Shown: positions 54,402 to 64,000 of the stretch, in pieces
How positions within the stretch are numbered: the first letter of the stretch is position 1
How the letters are laid out: the number at the start of each line of letters is the position of its first letter
Assembly (NCBI GenBank): GCA_040770645.1
Contig: JAXGIS010000005.1
Coordinates: forward strand, 57,381-121,380
Direction of reading: 5' to 3'
Length of the DNA stretch: 64,000 nt
Origin: JAAYZX01 sp040770645
Lineage (GTDB): Bacteria > Actinomycetota > Thermoleophilia > RBG-16-64-13
Position numbers and translations under genes: made by a program
Notes under the pieces: model-generated
Told to the model about the DNA's origin: nothing
The model's database searches: none
The model's input: only the letters and a program-made list of their open reading frames with translations

Positions 54402-54722
54402 ATGAAGATCGCCGTTTCTTCCCAAGGGCCGTCGGCCGGTGATCCCTTCGATCAAAGGTTCGCACGAGCTCCGTACCTCCTCGTCTACGACACCCAGTCC
54501 GAGACTTGGAGTTCCTTCGACAACACCGAGAACAGGGAAGCGCAAAGTGGCGCCGGCATCGGCGCGGCTACCAAAGTGGCCGAACTTGGTGCCGGCGTAG
54601 TGGTTACGGGACGGGTGGGCCCGAAAGCGGAACAGGCTCTGGGAGCCGCCGGGATCACCGTCTTTCTTGCCAGCGCGGATACGGCGGAAAGTGCACTTAA
54701 ACAGTACATCGAGAGTAAGTGA
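54402..54722 (+). CDS. NifX/NifB-C-like dinitrogenase cofactor family protein
   Basis: The 106-residue protein belongs to the dinitrogenase iron-molybdenum cofactor biosynthesis fold. It starts MKIAVSSQGP and shows DPFDQRFARAPYLLVYD, ENREAQSGAGIGAATKVAELGAGVVVTGRVGPKA and the final helix. This fold binds metal-sulfur clusters such as FeMo-co precursors or the Mo-Cu cluster of orange protein. No nitrogenase genes are nearby. It is the first gene of a five-gene plus-strand run with a second NifX-like gene, two ferredoxin-MinD ATPases and Mrp. Confidence 0.9.
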   Translation: MKIAVSSQGPSAGDPFDQRFARAPYLLVYDTQSETWSSFDNTENREAQSGAGIGAATKVAELGAGVVVTGRVGPKAEQALGAAGITVFLASADTAESALKQYIESK

Positions 54723-54736
54723 AGGAGACGACCCAC

Positions 54737-55132
54737 GTGACCACAGCAGATTCAACCACACACACTCGCGTCCTCGCGATTCCGTCTGAAGCGCCCGGAG
54801 GGCTGCAAGCGATTCGTTCCGGCCACTTCGGCCACTGTGCGTACTTCACGCTCGTTACCATCAACGACGGAAGCATCAGTTCAGTGGAGACCGTCGGCAA
54901 CGCTCCCCACGTCGAGGGTGGGTGTATGCAGCCCGTGCTCCTGCTTGCCGATCACGGAGTCAGCGACATCGTGGTATCGGGTATGGGCGCGCGGCCCTTG
55001 GCCGGATTCGCGCAAGTTGGAATCAATGTTCATTACGACGTTGAGCACCCGGTGGTGGCCGACGTGGTGGCGGCCTTCGTCGCCGGCCAGGTCCAGCCCA
55101 TGTTGCCGGCCATGACCTGCGGAGGCCACTAG
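54737..55132 (+). CDS. Second NifX-like / orange-protein-like metal cluster binding protein
   Basis: About 131 residues from GTG 54737 with GAAGGAG upstream; an upstream GTG at 54719 overlaps the first gene and is less likely. The N-terminus carries HFGHCAYFTLV, the centre GNAPHVEGGCMQPVLLLADHG and VVSGMGARPL, and the end MTCGGH. These Cys and His residues are candidate cluster ligands. The layout resembles the ORP of Desulfovibrio, which holds a Mo-Cu-Mo sulfide cluster. Function here is inferred. Confidence 0.85.
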   Translation: MTTADSTTHTRVLAIPSEAPGGLQAIRSGHFGHCAYFTLVTINDGSISSVETVGNAPHVEGGCMQPVLLLADHGVSDIVVSGMGARPLAGFAQVGINVHYDVEHPVVADVVAAFVAGQVQPMLPAMTCGGH

Positions 55133-55170
55133 AGGAGCGGGGCAGGACGACGAGACACGCATCGCAGGCC

Positions 55171-56094
55171 ATGAATAGCAGACCTTTCACCGTCGGCATT
55201 GCTTCCGGCAAAGGCGGCACCGGAAAGACCAGCGTAGCTACCAGCTTGGCCCGTGTGGCTACCGAGCGCGGTCGCTCAGTTATTTTGGTGGACGGGGATG
55301 TGGATGCGCCCAACGCCGCTCTGTTTCTGCCCGCCGAGATAGCCGACTCACGTGTGGTTTCCGCGCTCATTCCAGAAGTTGATCCCTCCGTATGCACGCT
55401 GTGTGGCGACTGCGCCAAAGTGTGCCGCTACAAAGCCATCGCCGTGCTGGGGCCCACTGTGCTTGTGTTTCCAGAGTTGTGCCACGGTTGCGGTGGCTGT
55501 CGCATTGTTTGCCCGGTGGGAGCCATTACGGAGGTGGAGCACCGTGTAGGTGAGGTGCGACGCCGACCAGGGCTTGAGTACAATCTGGTCGAAGGGATCC
55601 TCGATATCGGCGAAGTCAAGGCACCGCTTCTGATTCAAGAAGCGTTGCGTGAGGCGGGCGCCTGGGATCGCCGGGCCGACCTGCGCCTCATTGACTCGCC
55701 GCCCGGTACTTCCTGCGCGGTAGTGGCATGCTTGACAGAGGCCGACTACCTGCTTCTGGTGACGGAACCCACCCCCTTTGGTCTTCACGACCTCAAGCTT
55801 GCAGTCAAACTGGGGCGAACCATGGATCTACCCATGGGCGTTGTCCTCAACCGCGACGGATCCGGCGATACCGACATCGCCGGGTTCTGTCATGAAGCCG
55901 GTGTGCCGCTGCTTGTGCGCATCCCATTCTCACGACAGGTGGCCGGCGCTTATGCCCAAGGCCAAGACCTGCTTTCCTCGTCGGCGGAATGGTCGGCGGC
56001 CATCAACCTTCTCTACGAATCGCTCGCCGCATTTGAGACTCAGATGCGCGGGACCGTGGACATGTCCTCGGTTTCTGATGGTGGTGAATCATGA
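55171..56094 (+). CDS. MinD-family ATPase with inserted ferredoxin domain (first)
   Basis: The 307-residue protein has a deviant Walker A (SGKGGTGKTSVATSLA). Two [4Fe-4S] motifs, CTLCGDCAKVC and CHGCGGCRIVCPVGAI, are inserted after the Walker region (about 70-115). The Walker B-like part reads LRLIDSPPGTSCAVVACLTEADYLLLVTEP. This architecture marks the MinD-ferredoxin ATPases of the ORP operon, related to Nbp35/Mrp cluster carriers. The stop overlaps the second copy by four bases. Confidence 0.93.
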   Translation: MNSRPFTVGIASGKGGTGKTSVATSLARVATERGRSVILVDGDVDAPNAALFLPAEIADSRVVSALIPEVDPSVCTLCGDCAKVCRYKAIAVLGPTVLVFPELCHGCGGCRIVCPVGAITEVEHRVGEVRRRPGLEYNLVEGILDIGEVKAPLLIQEALREAGAWDRRADLRLIDSPPGTSCAVVACLTEADYLLLVTEPTPFGLHDLKLAVKLGRTMDLPMGVVLNRDGSGDTDIAGFCHEAGVPLLVRIPFSRQVAGAYAQGQDLLSSSAEWSAAINLLYESLAAFETQMRGTVDMSSVSDGGES

Positions 56095-57001
56095 TCGCCC
56101 AACCCAAGCCCGACGAGAAGCGTGCGCGTCAAATCGCAGTAGTGAGTGGAAAAGGTGGTACCGGAAAGACCACCATAGCAGCCACGCTCGCAGCTATGGT
56201 TGCACCGCTTGTGCTCGCCGACGCAGACGTGGAGGCTGCCAACCTCGGTTTGGTGTTCGGGGTGAAACAAACAGAGGCAGAAGCCTTCCCGGGCCTACCT
56301 CTTGCTGTCGTGGACCCGGCGGCCTGCACCGGCTGCGGGGTGTGCGTAGAACTGTGTCGTTTCGGGGCTATTGCCCCCATCGATCTCGATAATCCGGTAG
56401 CCGACATTGATCTGCTCGCATGCGAAGGCTGCGGCGTTTGTGTCGACAACTGCCCTGTGGGTGCGATCGCTGGAGTGCCTGCGCAGGCGGGTGTGCTCTT
56501 CGTTGGACGATCTTCTTTGGGTCCCATGGTCTCTGCCGAACTGGAGCCCGGCCAGGACCTCTCCGGCCGTCTCACTACCCTGGTTCGTCAACGAGCAGTG
56601 AAGGAAGCCGAGGAGGCAGGCCTTGATTTGATCCTCATCGACGGTCCTCCGGCACCGGATGTCCTACCATTGCCACCATTACCGGAGTCGATGCATTGAT
56701 TGCCGTGGCGGAACCAACGGCGGCCGGTACAGCCGACCTCATCCGCCTCATGGACTTGGCCGGTCGCTTCGACTTGATTCCATCGGTCATCATCAACAAG
56801 ATTGACCTGAGTCCGCAGGGGGCTGCCGTCATTGAAGCGGCATGTGCTGACCGAGGGGCCCACGTTATAGCTCGCATTCCTTTCATCGAGGGAGTGTCGC
56901 GTTGGCTCGAAGACGGAGCACCGCTGCAGCGGCTCCCCGAAGCTCTTCAACCACTCCATGCCGTCGCCGCGGGCCTTCGGAGCGAAGGCCCGGTGACCTA
57001 G
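56091..57001 (+). CDS. MinD-family ATPase with inserted ferredoxin domain (second, frameshifted)
   Basis: The second paralogue, about 300 residues, starts at ATG 56091. It has SGKGGTGKTTIAATLA, CTGCGVCVELCRFGAI, and CEGCGVCVDNCPVGAI. One base is missing near 56650; adding it gives LILIDGPPGTGCPTIATITG and the continuous C-terminal half with VAEPTAAGTADLIRLMDLAGRF and the final IARIPF. The two copies share order and size but diverge in sequence, consistent with a heteromeric pair. Confidence 0.9.
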
Positions 57002-57032
57002 TTCCGGAAACTCCCCACGAAAGGAACCCCTA

Positions 57033-57848
57033 ATGGACCATACGCAGGCCGATGAGGGCGCCGCCCTCAAGCAGAGGATGGCAAAGATCAGCCACAAGAT
57101 CCTCGTCCTCTCCGGGAAAGGTGGCGTGGGCAAGAGCACAGTTGCCGCCAACTTGGCGCTTGGCTTGCGGAAGCTGGACAAATCGGTCGGGCTTCTCGAT
57201 GTCGACATTCACGGTCCCAGCATCCCCACCATGTTCCATCTCTCTGAACGGCCACAGATCAACGACGAGGGCAATGTGGTCCCGGCAGAGTTTGCAGCGA
57301 TCAAGATCATGTCCATAGGACTCTTCCTCGGTGGTTCCGACGACGCGGTCATCTGGCGAGGACCCATGAAGTACGGGGCTATTGAGCAACTGCTGCGCGA
57401 CGTTGAATGGGGCGATCTCGACTACCTTGTCATCGATTGCCCGCCGGGGACCGGTGATGAGCCGCTGTCGGTGGTGCAACTCATAGGCGTGGGTCGGCTC
57501 GACGGCGCGGTCATCGTCACCACACCCCAGGATTTGGCGCTGATAGACGTCAGGCGATCCATTCGCTTCTGCCACCAGTTGAAGCTGCCTGTGTTGGGAA
57601 TCATCGAGAACATGAGTGGGTTCACCTGCCCTTCTTGCGGGGCCCACTTCGACATTTTCAGCGCGGGAGGCGGGAAGGACCTTGCTCTCAAACTCAAGAC
57701 GCCCTTCTTGGGAGCCATCCCCCTTGACCCGGCTGTAGTGGAAAGCGGGGATGCCGGATTCCCCGTCATTCTCCGGAATCCCGAATCACGTGCCGCCCAG
57801 GCCTTCGAGGCTGCGGCCCGTGCCCTTGTGGCACAACACAACACCTGA
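57033..57848 (+). CDS. mrp: Mrp/ApbC-type iron-sulfur cluster carrier ATPase
   Basis: The 271-residue P-loop protein has LSGKGGVGKSTVAANLALGL, DVDIHGPSIPTMF, DYLVIDCPPGTGDEPLSVVQL and the C-terminal CPSC motif in MSGFTCPSCGAHFDIFSAGGG that binds a bridging [4Fe-4S] cluster. The DUF59 domain often fused to Mrp is absent. It ends the NifX-MinD-MinD-Mrp run and is followed by a strong terminator, so it is probably part of the same transcript. Confidence 0.95.
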   Translation: MDHTQADEGAALKQRMAKISHKILVLSGKGGVGKSTVAANLALGLRKLDKSVGLLDVDIHGPSIPTMFHLSERPQINDEGNVVPAEFAAIKIMSIGLFLGGSDDAVIWRGPMKYGAIEQLLRDVEWGDLDYLVIDCPPGTGDEPLSVVQLIGVGRLDGAVIVTTPQDLALIDVRRSIRFCHQLKLPVLGIIENMSGFTCPSCGAHFDIFSAGGGKDLALKLKTPFLGAIPLDPAVVESGDAGFPVILRNPESRAAQAFEAAARALVAQHNT

Positions 57849-57869
57849 CAACTGGAGGCACGATTGATT

Positions 57870-57906
57870 GAGGCCGCGCGCTGGTGACTACCCAGCGCGC
57901 GGCCTC
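57870..57906 (+). terminator. Intrinsic terminator after mrp
   Basis: A 15-base-pair GC-rich stem (GAGGCCGCGCGCTGG with its complement) with a six-base loop lies 22 bases after the mrp stop. It lacks a T run on the plus strand. It is located between convergent mrp and dapA. Confidence 0.7.
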
Positions 57907-57923
57907 CTGCGTCTACTTCTCAG

Positions 57924-57951
57924 CACAGCGCGTGAGTGACAGCGCGCTGTG
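57924..57951 (-). terminator. Hairpin after dapA
   Basis: CACAGCGCG (57924-57932) and CGCGCTGTG (57943-57951) form a nine-base-pair stem with a ten-base loop, five bases after the dapA stop on the minus strand. It and the mrp hairpin together separate the convergent units. No clear T tract is present. Confidence 0.55.
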
Positions 57952-57956
57952 GACGG

Positions 57957-58862
57957 TTACAGCCAGCCGCCTGCCTCCATCGCCGCGCGCAGCACAGCTT
58001 GGCCTCGCGCGGACATAGCGCCCAGGGGCGGGCGCAAAGGACCCCCCGGCAGCCCCATCCACTCCAAAGCCTGTTTCACCGGGATGGGATTGGGCTCCAC
58101 GAACAGGGCATCCACCACAGGCATGATGTGATAATGAATCCGCCGCGCTTCCGGTAGATCTCCAGTCCAAACCGCTCGACACATCGCCGCCACTTCCTTG
58201 CCCACTACGTGACCTACGGCGGTGATGGCTCCCGCGGCCCCGTGGCACAGGAGGTCGAAAGTGAGTATGTCCTCGCCTGAGTAGATGGCCATGCCGTCGG
58301 CAGCAGTCGCGCGTATGACTTCCATGGTTTGATGCATATCGCCGCCGGCATCCTTCAGACCTACCACTTGAGGGATCTCCTGCCAGAGGCGCACCAGCGT
58401 GGCGGGCTCGATGTTCCTGCTGGTGCGTCCAGGGATGTTGTAGATGATCTGCGGGAGATCAACCGCCGCAGCAATGGCTCTGAAGTGCTCGAAAAGGCCG
58501 TCCTGCGTGGGCTTGTTGTAGTAAGGACAAACCTGAAGGCTGGCGTCTACCCCAGCGTCCTTGGCATCCGTTGTGAGATCAATGGCTTCGGCCGTACTAT
58601 TGGACCCGGTCCCTGCGATGACGGGAACACGTTTGCGCACTCGGTTCACGACAAAACGCATGACTTCTTTGTGTTCGTGGTGGGTCAGAGTCGGGGACTC
58701 CCCCGTGGTGCCGCAGGCACAGATGCCGTGGCATTTTACGTCTTCCACGTAGTAGTCAATCAGTTGCGCCAAACCGTCAAAATCGACGCTGAGGTCAGGT
58801 TTGAACGGGGTTACCAGAGGAATGATCACTCCCTGCAATCCCCACTTCAACTTGTTCATCAC
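57957..58862 (-). CDS. dapA: 4-hydroxy-tetrahydrodipicolinate synthase
   Basis: DapA condenses pyruvate and aspartate semialdehyde in lysine and diaminopimelate synthesis. The 301-residue enzyme is intact, with GTTGESPTLTHHEH, the catalytic Tyr in IIYNIPGRTS, and the Schiff-base Lys in VVGLKDAGGD. The C-terminal half carries LPGGPLRPPLG. It stands alone between mrp and the rRNA operon, with about 108 bases upstream to the rRNA terminator and no clear promoter. Confidence 0.96.
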   Translation of the reverse strand: MMNKLKWGLQGVIIPLVTPFKPDLSVDFDGLAQLIDYYVEDVKCHGICACGTTGESPTLTHHEHKEVMRFVVNRVRKRVPVIAGTGSNSTAEAIDLTTDAKDAGVDASLQVCPYYNKPTQDGLFEHFRAIAAAVDLPQIIYNIPGRTSRNIEPATLVRLWQEIPQVVGLKDAGGDMHQTMEVIRATAADGMAIYSGEDILTFDLLCHGAAGAITAVGHVVGKEVAAMCRAVWTGDLPEARRIHYHIMPVVDALFVEPNPIPVKQALEWMGLPGGPLRPPLGAMSARGQAVLRAAMEAGGWL

Positions 58863-58970
58863 TTCGACCTCCTGACCTCAAATTCGCGAAGCCCATTGTA
58901 TCGCATACGGCCGATGCCCAATCCCTTCGGCTGGGGGCAAGAAATGCGGAGAGAGCCCTTACCACGAAAA

Positions 58971-58997
58971 AAGGCCCACCGTTGAACGGTGGGCCTT
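58971..58997 (-). terminator. Rho-independent terminator of the rRNA operon
   Basis: AAGGCCCACCG pairs with CGGTGGGCCTT around a five-base loop, directly after the 5S gene on the minus strand. On that strand it is followed by TTTTTT, a classic intrinsic terminator. Confidence 0.9.
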
Positions 58998-59007
58998 TCA
59001 AGAAAAA

Positions 59008-59123
<116 letters not shown>

Positions 59124-59150
59124 AAATTTCAAGACGCCTGCGTTCCGGCG

Positions 59151-59173
59151 TACCTTCAAATCTGCATAGTGAC
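59151..59173. repeat. 23S rRNA processing stem, 3' arm
   Basis: This 23-base segment in the 23S-5S spacer is the inverted complement of the segment at 62163-62185 in the 16S-23S spacer with one mismatch. In the transcript the two arms pair around the 23S and would form the RNase III-type processing stem. Confidence 0.8.
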
Positions 59174-59187
59174 GGAATGATGTTAGT

Positions 59188-63933
<4,746 letters not shown>

Positions 63934-64000
63934 AAGTATTCGCGATACGGGCAGTGTCTTGCGACGACCACCCGGATCTGACTTTGGAGAGCACTGATCG

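Noticed and set aside
54402..55132. Part of a nitrogenase cofactor operon
   Set aside because: The NifX fold is present, but no nif structural or assembly genes accompany it, and the MinD-Mrp context fits the ORP type better.

Overview
The window reads as a chromosomal stretch of an uncultured, high-GC, deep-branching member of the Actinomycetota. The basis is gene order, not one marker. Three blocks that lie apart in Mycobacterium tuberculosis are chained here: the DUF881-sbp-DUF881-gcvH-garA-ftsR block (about Rv1823-Rv1828) at 1-7.6 kb; the engA-cmk-rluB-scpB-scpA-xerD-nudF-pyrG-recN-nadK-tlyA block (about Rv1713-Rv1694) at 12-37 kb; and the nusB-efp-pepQ-aroQ-aroB-aroK-aroC block (about Rv2533-Rv2540) at 39-48 kb. 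Almost all genes up to 52.2 kb are on the minus strand, packed with short overlaps. I cannot fix the class; Geothermincolia- or Coriobacteriia-like lineages are guesses.

Layout. 0-2.6 kb: FtsR-like MerR regulator, GarA-like FHA protein, a small unknown, an RsiG-like protein, GcvH and a DUF4388 protein. 2.7-3.8 kb (plus strand): Roadblock/LC7 plus MglA-type GTPase. 3.8-10 kb: VanW protein, two DUF881 proteins around a DUF1290 protein, and a sugar nucleotidyltransferase fused to a degenerate phosphomannomutase domain. 10.2 kb: tRNA-Pro(GGG) and terminator. 10.4-20.5 kb: phospholipid synthesis (gpsA, plsY, plsC), Der, IspH, Cmk and an aromatic set (aroA, tyrA, DAHP synthase, HisC-type aminotransferase). 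20.5-37 kb: RluB, ScpB, ScpA, M50 protease, DHH-CBS-CCA protein, DeoB-PNP, XerD, alanine dehydrogenase, Nudix, M20 peptidase, CTP synthase, RecN, NAD kinase, TlyA. 37-43.7 kb: Dxs, NusB, Asp23, biotin carboxylase, biotin carrier, carboxyltransferase-like subunit, EF-P. 43.8-48.1 kb: Xaa-Pro peptidase, AroQ, fused AroK-AroB, AroC. 48.2-52.2 kb: type IV pilus assembly genes (PilP-like lipoprotein, PilO, PilN, PilM) and prepilin peptidase. 52.5-57.8 kb (plus strand): enoyl-CoA hydratase, an atypical KAS III protein, then two NifX-like proteins, two ferredoxin-MinD ATPases and Mrp, resembling the orange-protein (ORP) operon of Desulfovibrio. 58-64 kb: DapA and a 16S-23S-5S rRNA operon on the minus strand.

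Working together, the window supplies most of the shikimate pathway, a possible c-di-GMP/GTPase/pilus polarity set (RsiG-like, MglA-Roadblock, PilMNO), and an iron-sulfur or molybdenum-copper cluster module.

Data quality matters here. More than 20 of about 58 genes carry apparent one-base frameshifts, often at G or C runs, in otherwise well-conserved core genes. pyrG and the carboxyltransferase gene are much denser in breaks. I treat most of these as sequence or assembly errors and give gene spans as if repaired; coordinates near the breaks are approximate.
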